A DNA stretch of 64,000 nucleotides from positions 1-64,000 of the forward strand of contig JAAYBV010000038.1 of NCBI GenBank assembly GCA_012744475.1. The letters run 5' to 3'. The notes beneath the pieces were generated by a model. The model was given only the letters and a program-made list of their open reading frames with translations. It did no database searches and had not been told where the DNA came from. Every line of letters begins with the position of its first letter. Positions within the stretch are counted from its first letter, which is position 1. This stretch comes from Phycisphaerae bacterium. Lineage in GTDB: Bacteria > Planctomycetota > Phycisphaerae > Sedimentisphaerales > Anaerobacaceae. Positions 43,575 to 53,348 of this stretch are shown one piece after another. A program made the translations under genes and the position numbers.

Positions 43575-45689
43575 ATGCGACAGTGGGCACTGATTCTCCT
43601 GCCGTTGGTTCTGGCCGGCCTGTGCCAGGGGACACAAAAACCGGACCTGCTCATCTGCGATTTCGAGGGCAGCGATTACGCCGGCTGGCAGGCCACGGGC
43701 GACGCGTTCGGCAACACTCCGGCCCGAGGCACGCTGCCCGGGCAGTTGGCGGTGACCGGCTTCGTGGGCCGCGGTCTGGTCAACAGCTTCCGCGAACGCG
43801 ACGCCTCGACGGGCACGCTGACCTCGCCGCCCTTCCAGATCGAGCGCAATTACATTCACTTCCTGATCGGCGGAGGCGGCTATCCCCGCCTGACCTGCAT
43901 AGACCTGATCGTCGACGGCAGGACGGTCCGCACGGCCACCGGACGCAACAACCGCCCCGGCGGCTCCGAGCGCCTGACCGCGCGGTTCTGGGATGTTTCC
44001 GATCTCATGGGCAAGACCGCACGACTGCGGATCGTGGACAACCATACGCGTCTCTGGGGCCACATCACCGTCGATCACATCTTCCAGGCGAACTCAAAGG
44101 ACGATTTCGACCAGAGCAAAGAGCTTCGGCTCAGCGCGCGATATCTCAACTTCCCGGTCAAGAGCGGCGCCGCCAAGCGGCGTGCCCGGGTCATCATCGA
44201 CGATCGCGTCGTCCGCGAATTCGAGATCGAGCTGGCCGACGTCAGTCCCGATTTCTATGCCTTCCTGGACGTCAGCGCGTTCCAGGGCGTGACGGCCACC
44301 ATCGAGGTGGACGGCCTGCCGCGTTCCTCGCGCGGCCTGCACCTCATCAGCCAGTCCGATGAGATTCGAGGCGCCGAGAACCTGTACCGCGAGAAGCTCC
44401 GGCCGCAGTTTCATTTCACCTCGCGACGGGGCTGGAACAACGACTCCAACGGCTTGGTCTTCCACAAAGGTTTGTACCACCTCTACTACCAGCACAATCC
44501 GTATGGCGTGCAGTGGGGCAACATGCACTGGGGCCACGCCGTCAGCGTCGACCTGGTTCACTGGACCGAGCTTTCCATCGCCCTGTATCCGGAGCAGTTC
44601 GGCGACTGGTGCTTCTCGGGAAGCGCCGTGGTCGACGTGAACAACACCGCCAGCTTCCAGAAAGGCGATGAGCCGCCCATCGTGGCCGCCTACACCAGCA
44701 CCGGACGAGGCGAGTGTATCGTCTACAGCAACGACGGCGGACTGACCTTCACCGAATACGAGGGCAATCCCGTCGTCAAGCACCAGGGACGCGACCCAAA
44801 GGTCATCTGGTATGGGCCCGGAAGGCACTGGGTCATGGCGCTGTACCACGAGGTCGACGACAAGCGCACGATTGCGTTCTACACCTCCGACGACCTGAAG
44901 AACTGGCAATACGCCAGCCTGATCGAAGGCTTCTACGAATGTCCCGAGATCTTCGAGCTGCCGGTCGACGGCAAAGCCGATGACAGGCGATGCGTGCTGT
45001 ACGCCGCCGACGGCGACTACCGGATCGGTGCGTTCGACGGCAGGACCTTCACGCCCGAATCGGACAAGATCAAGTTCAGCCACGGCAACTGCTTCTACGC
45101 CTCGCAGACATACAGCAACATCCCGCCCGAGGACGGGCGGCGCATCCAGGTCGCCTGGGGGCGGGTCGAGACGCCGGGAATGCCGTTCAATCAGATGATG
45201 CTGTTCCCGGTCGAACTGACGTTGCGAACGACGGAGGAAGGGCCGCGCCTGTTCGCGGCGCCGGTCCGGGAGATCGAACGGCTTCAGGAGCCGCACCGTG
45301 GCTGGGAGAGCCAGAAACTGACGCCGCGAAAAGACCTGCTCTCCGGCGTCAAGGGCGAGCTGTTTCGCGTACGCGCCCGGTTCGAGCCGGGGCAGGCCCA
45401 GCGCGTGACACTGGACATTCGAGGCGTCCGCATCGTGCTCGATCCGCAGAAGAATCAGCTCTCCTGCCTGGACAAGACCGCCCCGCTGTCGCCTGTGGAC
45501 GGCAAGATCGCGCTGGACGTCCTGGTCGATCGCACCTCGATCGAGATCTTCGCCAACGATGGCCGCGTCTACATGCCGATGGGTGTGAAGTTCACCGACG
45601 AGAACCGGTCGCTGGGCTTCTTCTGCGAGGGCGCCCCGATCACGGTGAACTCGCTCGACGTCTTCGAGATCGCCTCGATCTGGCCATAG
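43575..45689 (+). CDS. Secreted glycoside hydrolase family 32
   Basis: 704 residues with a signal peptide (MRQWALILLPLVLAGLCQG). Residues about 25-270 are a non-catalytic extension built of beta-strands, perhaps a sugar-binding jelly roll. The five-bladed GH32 catalytic domain follows: nucleophile D290 in RGWNNDSNGLVF, D407 in GRDPKVIWYG and the acid/base E455 in FYECPEIFEL. The C-terminal beta-sandwich ends in FANDGRVYMPMG. GH32 enzymes hydrolyse fructans, levan or sucrose. The nucleophile motif is WNNDSNG instead of the common WMNDPNG. AAAGGA precedes the ATG. Confidence 0.92.
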   Translation: MRQWALILLPLVLAGLCQGTQKPDLLICDFEGSDYAGWQATGDAFGNTPARGTLPGQLAVTGFVGRGLVNSFRERDASTGTLTSPPFQIERNYIHFLIGGGGYPRLTCIDLIVDGRTVRTATGRNNRPGGSERLTARFWDVSDLMGKTARLRIVDNHTRLWGHITVDHIFQANSKDDFDQSKELRLSARYLNFPVKSGAAKRRARVIIDDRVVREFEIELADVSPDFYAFLDVSAFQGVTATIEVDGLPRSSRGLHLISQSDEIRGAENLYREKLRPQFHFTSRRGWNNDSNGLVFHKGLYHLYYQHNPYGVQWGNMHWGHAVSVDLVHWTELSIALYPEQFGDWCFSGSAVVDVNNTASFQKGDEPPIVAAYTSTGRGECIVYSNDGGLTFTEYEGNPVVKHQGRDPKVIWYGPGRHWVMALYHEVDDKRTIAFYTSDDLKNWQYASLIEGFYECPEIFELPVDGKADDRRCVLYAADGDYRIGAFDGRTFTPESDKIKFSHGNCFYASQTYSNIPPEDGRRIQVAWGRVETPGMPFNQMMLFPVELTLRTTEEGPRLFAAPVREIERLQEPHRGWESQKLTPRKDLLSGVKGELFRVRARFEPGQAQRVTLDIRGVRIVLDPQKNQLSCLDKTAPLSPVDGKIALDVLVDRTSIEIFANDGRVYMPMGVKFTDENRSLGFFCEGAPITVNSLDVFEIASIWP

Positions 45690-45730
45690 CCCCGCGTTGC
45701 CATCCCAACCGGCATACGACAGATACGCCG

Positions 45731-45777
45731 GAAGAATCGCAGGTGATTCTTCGCCCGCGAAGGCCGCGCCCTTTTTT
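45731..45777 (+). terminator. Hairpin and T-run after the GH32 gene
   Basis: Stem GAAGAATC / GATTCTTC with a 6-nt loop (45731-45752), then a GC-rich stretch with a T6 run at 45772-45777. The T-run does not directly follow the perfect stem, so termination is likely but not certain. Confidence 0.45.
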
Positions 45778-45906
45778 CGCACAAGCCCTTCAAACCGATG
45801 AACTGGAAATGCCTCCGTCAAGTAGGATTAAACAAGTCTGATATGAAGACCGTTGACATCGTTGCGTTTTTTGCGGGCAGACATGGTGTGAAGGGAGGCA
45901 TGAATC

Positions 45907-47703
45907 ATGGCACGATTGCATATCGAGAGCATGGGGGTTGTAGCAGCAACATTATTCTTCCTGGCCGGCGCAGCGGCGCAGGCACAGGCGCCCGACGTGG
46001 CCTGGACGTTCGGTGCGATCGGGTCGTCTTCGTACCGGCTGGACGCTTTCACGCCGGCCGGAATCGAGTTCGGCACGATCGGCAGCGCGGACCCGACGCT
46101 GGCCCTGGCGTTGGGCAAACGGTACCAGGTCAAGGTGGTCGACTACATGATGCACCCGTTTGAGGTGATCGCCAAATCGCCGTCACCGACACAGGACAAA
46201 GTGCTGCTGTCAATGTCGATCGCCGGACCGTCGGAAGCCGATCCGAAGGTCAACTGGCAGGACGACGGCCGAGGAACGGTCGCATTCACACTGACCGCCG
46301 AGTTGTACCAGGCGATGACCGAATCGGGCCGGACGCCCGGCTATCGGTGCCGGCCGCACTTCATGGAGATGCGGGGCGATTTCACCGTTACCGGCCTGCC
46401 CCTGGCTGAAACCATCCAACCATCACCCATCCGAATCGACCTGGCGACCGTCGCCTCGGGCCTGATTGCCCCCGTGGACCTTCAGCCTGACCCGGACGTC
46501 GCCGCACGGCTCTACGTCGTCGATCAGGCGGGTCTGGTGCGTACCATCGAACAGGGACAGCTCCTCGAAACGCCCTTCCTCGACGTGCGAGACCGCCTCG
46601 TCCAGCCTCTGGGCATTCTCGGCAGCTTCGATGAGGACGACTACGACGAACGAGGTTTGCTGGGAATGGCGTTCCATCCGGGATTCGCCGACCCGAGCAG
46701 TCCCGGCTACCGCACGCTGTACACCTACACGAGCGAGCCGGTCGGCGGACCCGCCGATTTCACGCTCGACCTGGCTTCCGAGGAGGTGAACCACCAGAGC
46801 ATCGTGACGGAGTGGCAGTTGGCCCGGGTGCAGAACGTGGTCGATCCGAGCACCGCCCGCGTGGTGCTGCGAATCGATCAGCCGCAGTTCAACCACAACG
46901 GCGGCTATCTCGCCTTCGGCCCGGACGGCTACCTCTACATCGCCCTCGGCGATGGGGGCGCCGCCAATGACGCTGGAGCGGGCCACGGACCCGACGGCAA
47001 CGGTCAGAACATCCGGACCGTTCACGGCAGCATTCTGCGGATCGATCCCTTGCCACCGGCCTCGACGCCCGACAGCCGCAACGCACCAAGCGCCAACGGG
47101 CAGTACCGCATCCCCTGGGACAATGAGTTCGTCGGCATCGAGGGCGTCGATGAGATCTTCGCGTACGGCTTCCGCAACCCGTACCGTTTCAGCTTCGAGC
47201 CGCTCACCGGCGCGCTGATCGTCGCAGACGTCGGACAGGGCCACGTCGAAGAGATCAACATCGTGCGCAAGGGCGGCAACTACGGCTGGAAGATCAAAGA
47301 GGGTGACTTCCTCTTCGATCCCGAAGATATCGCGGTCGGCGTGCCGTTCGAGGACCCGGCTCTCATCGATCCGGTGGCCCAGTACGACCACGACGACGGT
47401 CTGGCGGTGGTCGGCGGGTTCCTGTACTTCGGAACGCAGGTGCCTCAGTTGCGCGCGATGTACGTGTTCGGCGACTTCTCCCGCGCGTTCAGCGCGCCAC
47501 AGGGCCGGCTCTTCGTCGCCGACCTCTGGTCTGGACAGATCGCGGAGTTGCTCATCGGCAACGAGCAGCAGCCTCTCGGCCTGTTCGTCAAGGGGATGGG
47601 ACAGGACCGCGACGGTGAGGTCTACGTCCTGGCCAGCACCGCGCTGGGACCCTATGGCAATACGGGGGTCGTATTCAAGATCGTCGCGGTCCCCAATCCG
47701 TAG
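45907..47703 (+). CDS. Cupredoxin-PQQ sugar dehydrogenase fusion
   Basis: 598 residues with a signal peptide (VVAATLFFLAGAAAQAQA). Residues about 30-165 look like a cupredoxin: YMMHPFEVI (H83) and GYRCRPHFMEMRG with C148, H151 and M153 or M155 form a type-1 copper ligand set. Residues about 175-595 are a soluble glucose/sorbosone dehydrogenase propeller (DQAGLVRTIEQG, FNHNGGYLAFGPDGYLYIAL, GFRNPYRFSFEPLTG, EINIVRKGGNYGW). It should oxidise sugars in the periplasm with PQQ and may pass electrons to its own copper. GGGAGG precedes the ATG by about 10 nt. It stands 217 nt after the GH32 gene. Confidence 0.85.
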   Translation: MARLHIESMGVVAATLFFLAGAAAQAQAPDVAWTFGAIGSSSYRLDAFTPAGIEFGTIGSADPTLALALGKRYQVKVVDYMMHPFEVIAKSPSPTQDKVLLSMSIAGPSEADPKVNWQDDGRGTVAFTLTAELYQAMTESGRTPGYRCRPHFMEMRGDFTVTGLPLAETIQPSPIRIDLATVASGLIAPVDLQPDPDVAARLYVVDQAGLVRTIEQGQLLETPFLDVRDRLVQPLGILGSFDEDDYDERGLLGMAFHPGFADPSSPGYRTLYTYTSEPVGGPADFTLDLASEEVNHQSIVTEWQLARVQNVVDPSTARVVLRIDQPQFNHNGGYLAFGPDGYLYIALGDGGAANDAGAGHGPDGNGQNIRTVHGSILRIDPLPPASTPDSRNAPSANGQYRIPWDNEFVGIEGVDEIFAYGFRNPYRFSFEPLTGALIVADVGQGHVEEINIVRKGGNYGWKIKEGDFLFDPEDIAVGVPFEDPALIDPVAQYDHDDGLAVVGGFLYFGTQVPQLRAMYVFGDFSRAFSAPQGRLFVADLWSGQIAELLIGNEQQPLGLFVKGMGQDRDGEVYVLASTALGPYGNTGVVFKIVAVPNP

Positions 47704-47793
47704 CACAGACAGCGGGACACACCACGGCAGGGACACTCGTCATGAAGGAACGAACGCGAGCGTCCTTGCCGATCGAGGGCTTGGAGGCGGCAA

Positions 47794-48147
47794 TCAGCCG
47801 AAGATCTTGTGTCGGAAGACGAAGAAGACGGCGCCGAAGATGCACAGGCCCGCCCAGAGGTAGTCCAGACGCACCTGCTCCTTCATGTAGAGGATCGAGA
47901 ACGGCACGAAAATCGTCAGCGTGATGGCCTCCTGGAGGATCTTGAGCTGCCCGATGTTGAGTACCGTGTGCCCGATCCGGTTGGCCGGCACCTGGATCAA
48001 ATACTCGAAGAACGCGATCCCCCAGCTCACCAACGCCGCGATGATCCACGGCCGATGCGACAGGTTCCGCAGGTGCCCGTACCAAGCGAACGTCATGAAG
48101 ATGTTGCTGCAGCACAGTAGCAGCGTCGTCGTCAGAATCACACGCAT
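47794..48147 (-). CDS. DUF486 (DMT-like) membrane protein
   Basis: 117 residues, four membrane helices. It matches the DUF486 family by CCSNIFMTFAWYGHLRNL, SWGIAFFEYLIQVPANRIG and FGAVFFVFRHKIFG. Such four-helix proteins resemble half of a DMT transporter and probably dimerise; the substrate is unknown. The start MRVILTTTLLL (48147) fits the family better than the longer frame. It converges on the dehydrogenase gene. Confidence 0.85.
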   Translation of the reverse strand: MRVILTTTLLLCCSNIFMTFAWYGHLRNLSHRPWIIAALVSWGIAFFEYLIQVPANRIGHTVLNIGQLKILQEAITLTIFVPFSILYMKEQVRLDYLWAGLCIFGAVFFVFRHKIFG

Positions 48148-48322
48148 ACACCCAAGCCCTTTGCCAGCCCAAGACCTTTGGCCCCGTCGCGACCACCGCA
48201 ACCGAGCCAGCGAATATCAAACCCGAAAAGCGGCGAATACACAAGGCCCGCCGTGCGGCCACGCGCCATTTGTGTGTGTGCAGGTGTCAGGGCACCAGCA
48301 TCTCTGAGCCATTGAAGCGGCT

Positions 48323-48490
48323 GGGTGGCAGCCTCAAGTCCGCAGGACTTGGGGATGGCTGAGAGTGTCGGCGTCTCCGGACATAGAAGGCCAAATCGTA
48401 CCCGCTATCCCCAAGGCTTCGCTCCATTCGACTTCGCTCAGGACGGGCTTTGAGGCTGCCACACGCATGCCAGGATATCTTCACACACAC
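48323..48490 (-). repeat. 3'-flank palindromic family, copy C
   Basis: Arms GTGGCAGCCTCAAG ... TTGGGGATGG (48325-48358) and TATCCCCAA ... TTTGAGGCTGCCAC (48407-48462), followed by a tail CATGCCAGGATATCTTCACA. It ends 2 nt from the stop of the YgiQ gene. The 48148-48322 stretch next to it holds no supported gene. Confidence 0.75.
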
Positions 48491-48492
48491 CG

Positions 48493-50310
48493 CTATTTCT
48501 TGCGGCGGGTGTTGGAGTTGTGGAGGCGGGTGATCTTGGCAAGCAGGTCGGGACGCTGGCGGTCGCGCAGGAATTCGGCGAGGAGCGTGCGGTTCTCGCT
48601 CTGGTAGTACTGCATCAGCGCGGCCTGGAGGCGCTTTTCCTTGCGGGAGGTGGGGACGTGGATCTGGCGTCCGGCGGTATCGACGCCGGAGACGTACATC
48701 GCCGTCGAGAGCGTCAGCGGGATCGGGACGAAATCCTGGACCTGGCGAGGCCGCCACGAACGGGACACGAGATATTCGGTCAGCTTCAGCGCGTCCTCCG
48801 GTGTGCAAGCCGGGTGCGCGCTGATGAAGTACGGCACGAGGTACGCCTCCTTGCCGACCCGCCGGCACGACTCGGCGAACCGCTGCTCGAATTCTTCGAA
48901 CACCTCAAAATGAGGCTTGCCCATCCGATCCAGAACCTCCGGGCAGTAGTGCTCCGGCGCGACCTTCAGATGACCGCCGACGAAGTGCCTCACGAGCATG
49001 TCGAGATAATCGCGGCTTTGCAGGGCCAGATCGTGCCGGATGCCTGACGCGACGAACACGTTGGTTCGCTTCGATCCGTTGCGGCTCCAGCGGACAAAGG
49101 CCTCCATCATCTCAAGCATCGGGCCGTGCTCGAAGCTCGCGTGGCGGCAAGGCTTTGGAAACAGGCAACTGACCCGCTCGCACGTCGCGCTCCGGCCGCA
49201 CTCCATACCGTACATGTTGGCCGACGGCCCGCCGAGGTCCTCGATCGTGCCGCGAAACTGCGGATGCCGACGAAGCCGATCCGCTTCGGCCAGAAGCGAA
49301 GGCAGCGATCGCGAGCGGATCTGACTGCCCTGGTGACATCCGATGGAACAGAACGAGCAGCCGCCGAAGCAGCCGCGATGCGTCGTGATGGAGAACTGCA
49401 CCGGCGTCAGTGCCGGCACGCCACCTTGGGCGTCATATCGCGGGTGCCAGGCGCGGGTGAAAGGCAGATCGTAGAGTGCGTCCAACTCCTGGCCGCCAAG
49501 CGGCTCGGCAGAGGGCATCAGCACCAGCGTGCCGGGGTCCTGCTCCTGAACGACCGGTCGCCCTTGCAGCCCGGCCTGCAACTGGTACTGCTGATGGGTC
49601 GCGATGAACAGCGATGTGTCGTCGTTCTGCTGCGACAGCGAAGGCAGGCGCACCGCGTTGTCGGGAACGGCGATGCCCCTGTGGGCGATGTACGCGGTGC
49701 CGGGGATGTCGGTCAGCTCGTGGATCGGCCGGCCCGCGTTCAGCCGGTCAGCGACCTCGGCCACGGCCCGCTCGCCCATGCCATGGATCAGCAGGTCGGC
49801 CTTGGCGTCGACCAGGACGGACCGCTTGAGCTGGTCCTCGATGTAGTCGTAATGGACGAGCCGGCGCAGGCTGGCTTCCAGCCCGCCCAGCACGATGGGC
49901 ACGTCGCGATAGGCCTCGCGGGCGCGGGCGGAGTAGACCAACAGCGGCCGGCTCGGTCGCAGGCCCGTAACGCCGCCCGGGCTGTAGACGTCCTGCCGGC
50001 GCCGGTGGCCCAGTGACGCGTAGTCGTTCAGACGCGAATCGATACAGCCGCTCGTAATCCCCCAGAACAGACGGGGTCTTCCCAGTGCCCGGAACGGCTC
50101 GACGCTTCGCCAGTCGGGCTGGGCCAGGACCGCGACGCGATAGCCCAGCTTTTCCAGCCACCGCCCGATCAACGCGGCGCCGAACGACGGGTGGTCCACG
50201 TACGCATCGGCCGTAATCAGGATGACGTCCGCCCGGTCCCAACCCCTGCGGCGCAGTTCCTCGGCCGTCATCGGCAGGAATCGATCGATATACTCGGCGC
50301 TCTTGCTCAT
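48493..50310 (-). CDS. YgiQ-family radical SAM protein
   Basis: 605 residues. A B12-binding-like N-terminal domain ([35 protein letters not shown]) precedes the radical SAM core with CFGGCSFC (CxxxCxxC) in [19 protein letters not shown]. The C-terminal DUF3362-like part follows ([32 protein letters not shown]) and ends in a basic tail. The family's reaction is not known. The start [13 protein letters not shown] (50310) is the family start. Confidence 0.92.
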   Translation of the reverse strand: MSKSAEYIDRFLPMTAEELRRRGWDRADVILITADAYVDHPSFGAALIGRWLEKLGYRVAVLAQPDWRSVEPFRALGRPRLFWGITSGCIDSRLNDYASLGHRRRQDVYSPGGVTGLRPSRPLLVYSARAREAYRDVPIVLGGLEASLRRLVHYDYIEDQLKRSVLVDAKADLLIHGMGERAVAEVADRLNAGRPIHELTDIPGTAYIAHRGIAVPDNAVRLPSLSQQNDDTSLFIATHQQYQLQAGLQGRPVVQEQDPGTLVLMPSAEPLGGQELDALYDLPFTRAWHPRYDAQGGVPALTPVQFSITTHRGCFGGCSFCSIGCHQGSQIRSRSLPSLLAEADRLRRHPQFRGTIEDLGGPSANMYGMECGRSATCERVSCLFPKPCRHASFEHGPMLEMMEAFVRWSRNGSKRTNVFVASGIRHDLALQSRDYLDMLVRHFVGGHLKVAPEHYCPEVLDRMGKPHFEVFEEFEQRFAESCRRVGKEAYLVPYFISAHPACTPEDALKLTEYLVSRSWRPRQVQDFVPIPLTLSTAMYVSGVDTAGRQIHVPTSRKEKRLQAALMQYYQSENRTLLAEFLRDRQRPDLLAKITRLHNSNTRRKK

Positions 50311-50501
50311 GGGACGATTATACCACGGGGCCGCTGGCGGTGTTCGGAACACCGAATGCCAATCGCCAACCCTCAGCCGTACGAATCATATTTCCGGAAA
50401 AATCCTCGCCCGCAGACGGCGATTCTGCTATTCTGTTGTCGGCTTCCTGATCCTGGCGCCGTGTCGGACTTCTGATCCGGCTTACTTCAGGAGCGTCGAG
50501 A

Positions 50502-50798
50502 ATGACACATGACGAAGCGCTCATGCTGATCATCTCCTGTGCGGTGGTCGTCGAGATCGTCGCGACGTACCGCCACCTTCGGAAGATTCCACACGCACTT
50601 CTTCTGCTCGGCAGTTTCGCCGGTCTGGTCCTGGGCAGCCTGAGCACCGTGGTCGAAGGCTTCCTCTGGGCCGAGCTGTTCAACTGGCTGGAGCACCTAT
50701 CGCTGATGGCAGGAGCGATCCTGCTGGCGATGTGGTGTGCCCTGGTGTTCGGACCCTGGAACAGGAGGGTCCCTGATGCGCCCGATGGCATATCTTGA
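50502..50798 (+). CDS. Small three-helix membrane protein upstream of a kinase
   Basis: 98 residues, three hydrophobic segments (LMLIISCAVVVEIVATY, ALLLLGSFAGLVLGSLSTVV and LEHLSLMAGAILLAMWCALVF). AGGAG lies 9 nt before the ATG. Its end overlaps the kinase gene by 23 nt, so the two are coupled. Its layout, with the first helices of the kinase, suggests a split membrane sensor. It has no recognised domain. Confidence 0.7.
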   Translation: MTHDEALMLIISCAVVVEIVATYRHLRKIPHALLLLGSFAGLVLGSLSTVVEGFLWAELFNWLEHLSLMAGAILLAMWCALVFGPWNRRVPDAPDGIS

Positions 50799-51768
50799 TC
50801 TGATATCTTTTACTGCCAGTGCAATCGCGGCGGCGTTTCTCGTTCGCGGCTGCAAGCGGACGAGCTTTGCGCCCGCGGTCCCGATCCTCCTGGCCGTTCT
50901 GCTGGCCCTGATGGCGTGCTACCACGCCGCCCTTTTCCTCGAGTGGTCGGGGCTGACCGCCGGACTGGACTGGGTGGAGGACATCGCCGGGCTCTTCATC
51001 CCCTTCACCTGGGCCTTCGTCCTGTATGCGTTCGTCAAGAACACCGTCGAGGACGAGCTGCGAACCTACCAGCAGAGGCTTCGATCGCTGGCGTCGGAGT
51101 TGTCCCTGACCGAGGAACGCGAGCGGCGACGGATTGCCGCGGGACTCCATGACTACGCCTGTCAGAACCTCGTTCTGTCCAAGATGAAGCTCCAGGGCTT
51201 GCCTGTGACCGAGACGGACGAGGTCGAAGGCATCTGCGATACCATCGATAAGACAATCGAAAGCGTGCGCGGGCTGATCTTCGATCTCAGTTCGCCGACG
51301 CTGTACAAGTTCGGCCTCGAAGCGGCTCTGGAGGAACTGCTGGAGGATAAGGTGAAGGCCCAGTACGGCATCGACTGCACCTTTCGCGACGACGGCGCCG
51401 CCAAACCGCTGGCGGAAGACGTCCGCATCGTGCTGTTCCAGTCGGTTCGCGAGCTGCTGATCAACACCATCAAGCACGCGCAGGCCCGCGCCGTGACCGT
51501 GGACATCGGGCGTCTCAATGGCTCAATCCAGATCAAGGTGACGGACGACGGGATCGGCTTTGACGTGGAGGAGGCCCTGACCGGCACTTCGCATCGTCGG
51601 GGGTTCGGCCTGTTCCACATCCGCGAACGGCTGGATTTTCTCGGCGGCCGTCTCGACATGGAGTCCCAACCCGGCCGGGGAAGCCGCTTCACACTCCTGG
51701 CCCCTCTGGAGACAGGGACCACCGCGGCTCGCGAGACGCCTGACGGCTCCGAGGACTCCGCCGGCTGA
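50776..51768 (+). CDS. Membrane sensor histidine kinase, NarL/DegS type
   Basis: 330 residues. Three membrane helices (about 5-24, 33-54, 68-88) without a large outer domain, a short coiled linker (DELRTYQQRLRSLASELSLT), then HisKA_3 with H125 in RRIAAGLHDYACQNL. The HATPase_c domain has SVRELLINTIKHAQA (N box), VTDDGIGFD (G1) and RRGFGLFHIRERL (G2). This class phosphorylates LuxR-type regulators; none is next to it. GGAGG precedes the ATG. Confidence 0.9.
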   Translation: MRPMAYLDLISFTASAIAAAFLVRGCKRTSFAPAVPILLAVLLALMACYHAALFLEWSGLTAGLDWVEDIAGLFIPFTWAFVLYAFVKNTVEDELRTYQQRLRSLASELSLTEERERRRIAAGLHDYACQNLVLSKMKLQGLPVTETDEVEGICDTIDKTIESVRGLIFDLSSPTLYKFGLEAALEELLEDKVKAQYGIDCTFRDDGAAKPLAEDVRIVLFQSVRELLINTIKHAQARAVTVDIGRLNGSIQIKVTDDGIGFDVEEALTGTSHRRGFGLFHIRERLDFLGGRLDMESQPGRGSRFTLLAPLETGTTAARETPDGSEDSAG

Positions 51769-51872
51769 CACTCCGCAGTATTCCCGCACGACCAGAACTC
51801 ATACAGCGCCACGAGAACTAAGGAGAAAGTCGAATCCAGACACATCAGGTCCCCTCGTGGGCGGTGGGCAAC

Positions 51873-53132
51873 CTACGAACCATTGCACTCGCCCCAGGTC
51901 ACGACCTTGCCTTCGAGATCGACCACGATCCTCGCCTCGCAGCACCCTCCGTCCATGCCTGTGGTAAATCCGTCGCGCGGCGTGGTGTATTCGTCGGCGC
52001 ACTGCGCGTTGCAGAGGAGGTACTTGCGTCCGCCCCTGAGGAAGCCGCCGTACTCACGAGCATAGTGCGGAAGGTACTCGAGAACCGCGACGACGTAAAA
52101 ACCATCGCGCGTGGCGATGGGATCGCCGGCCTTGATCGCCGCTTCGAGGTCCAGAGATGCGATGTCATTGCTGTCGGGAGTCCACACCCGATCGAATTCG
52201 ATGCCGTGGCTGATGAGGAAGCCACGCACCGTGACCGGACGGGTGATGATAACCTCGTAAGGTCTGTGTCCATCCGCGTGCAGAACGATCATGTTGGGTT
52301 CGTCCGCAGGTCGCATGCACTCTGCCGGCGTCAACCCGAGGTCGTTTCTGGCTTCCAGATCGGCCTTTCGTTCGCGCAGTAGGGCAAAGCAATCCTCGTA
52401 GCCGTTGCACGCCGCGACGTGCAGAGGAGTGTCGCCGACATTGTCCGCGATGTTGACATCCGCACCATGGTCGAGAAGGAAGCTCGCCATTTCCACGCGG
52501 CTCCACCAGACGGCTTCGTGCACAGGCGTTGATCCCCTTGCATTCCGGGCGTTGACGTCCGCGCCGTGCGAGATGAACAAATCCGACAACTCTATGAGGC
52601 CCTCAATCGCCGCCCGGTGTAACACGGTGTCGCCAACATCCGTAGGCTGCCTGGGATCGGCTCCCGCTGATAGAAGCCTTCGGACCATTTCGTCGCGCCA
52701 TGTGGACGAGGCATATAACAAGACGCAATGCAAAGGGGTCATGCCGGGATGGAACGCATTGGGGCTTGCGTCGCGCAGGTTGACATCCGCCCCGCCAGCA
52801 ATCAGCTTGCGAACTGCCGCCAAATGGCCATACAGAATGGCGCTGTGCAGAGCGGGGCCTTCCGGACCACCCTGGGCGTCCGGATCGGCACCGTGCTTCA
52901 GAAGCAATTCCAGCATCGTCGCGTGCCCCTGTCTGGCGGCCACGTGAGGGGGCGTCCATCCATGTCGATTCCGCGCATTCGGATTTGCGCCATGGGCAAG
53001 CAGCGAACGGACCTGCGAGAGACTGCCGCTGCTCACCGCCTTGTGAATCGCAGGGGTATCACCAGGAGGCTGTCGCTTGCAGCCGCAGAACAGAACAGGC
53101 AATGCCAGCCAAACCAATCCCGCACGTCTCAT
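51873..53132 (-). CDS. Ankyrin-repeat lipoprotein with C-terminal domain
   Basis: 419 residues. Lipobox with C at about residue 18 (LPVLFCGCKRQ). About seven ankyrin repeats follow (HGWTPPHVAARQGHATMLEL, TPLHVAACNGYEDCFALLRE). After about residue 285 a different domain of mixed strands begins, with YEVIITRPVTVRGFLISHGI and a Cys-rich end (CNAQCADEY, GGCCEARIVVD, WGECNGS). The start is fixed by AAGGAG 7 nt upstream. It is a paralogue of the lipoprotein at 12783-14114 in its ankyrin part only. It converges on the kinase gene without a visible terminator. Confidence 0.87.
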   Translation of the reverse strand: MRRAGLVWLALPVLFCGCKRQPPGDTPAIHKAVSSGSLSQVRSLLAHGANPNARNRHGWTPPHVAARQGHATMLELLLKHGADPDAQGGPEGPALHSAILYGHLAAVRKLIAGGADVNLRDASPNAFHPGMTPLHCVLLYASSTWRDEMVRRLLSAGADPRQPTDVGDTVLHRAAIEGLIELSDLFISHGADVNARNARGSTPVHEAVWWSRVEMASFLLDHGADVNIADNVGDTPLHVAACNGYEDCFALLRERKADLEARNDLGLTPAECMRPADEPNMIVLHADGHRPYEVIITRPVTVRGFLISHGIEFDRVWTPDSNDIASLDLEAAIKAGDPIATRDGFYVVAVLEYLPHYAREYGGFLRGGRKYLLCNAQCADEYTTPRDGFTTGMDGGCCEARIVVDLEGKVVTWGECNGS

Positions 53133-53348
53133 CTCCGGCTCCTTCAAACAAGAACGCACCCTGTCCGCTACATATAAGGCACAAGCCGGAGGCAAAGCAA
53201 CAGGGGAATTTCGCGGAGGCGGCAGTCAGGCACTGGTCCGCGCCGGTGATGCAGAGTGGGAAATGGAATGGGGACATCGCGCCCGTCCGTCGCGGTCCGT
53301 TGGGAGGCGACAGAGGGGCGGATGTCCCCGGAATCGACGCAGTCGATT

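Noticed and set aside
45731-45752. Possible further copy of the 28-nt palindrome
   Set aside because: The stem GAAGAATC/GATTCTTC differs from the family arms; only the following TTCGCCCGCG is reminiscent. Listed as a terminator hairpin instead.
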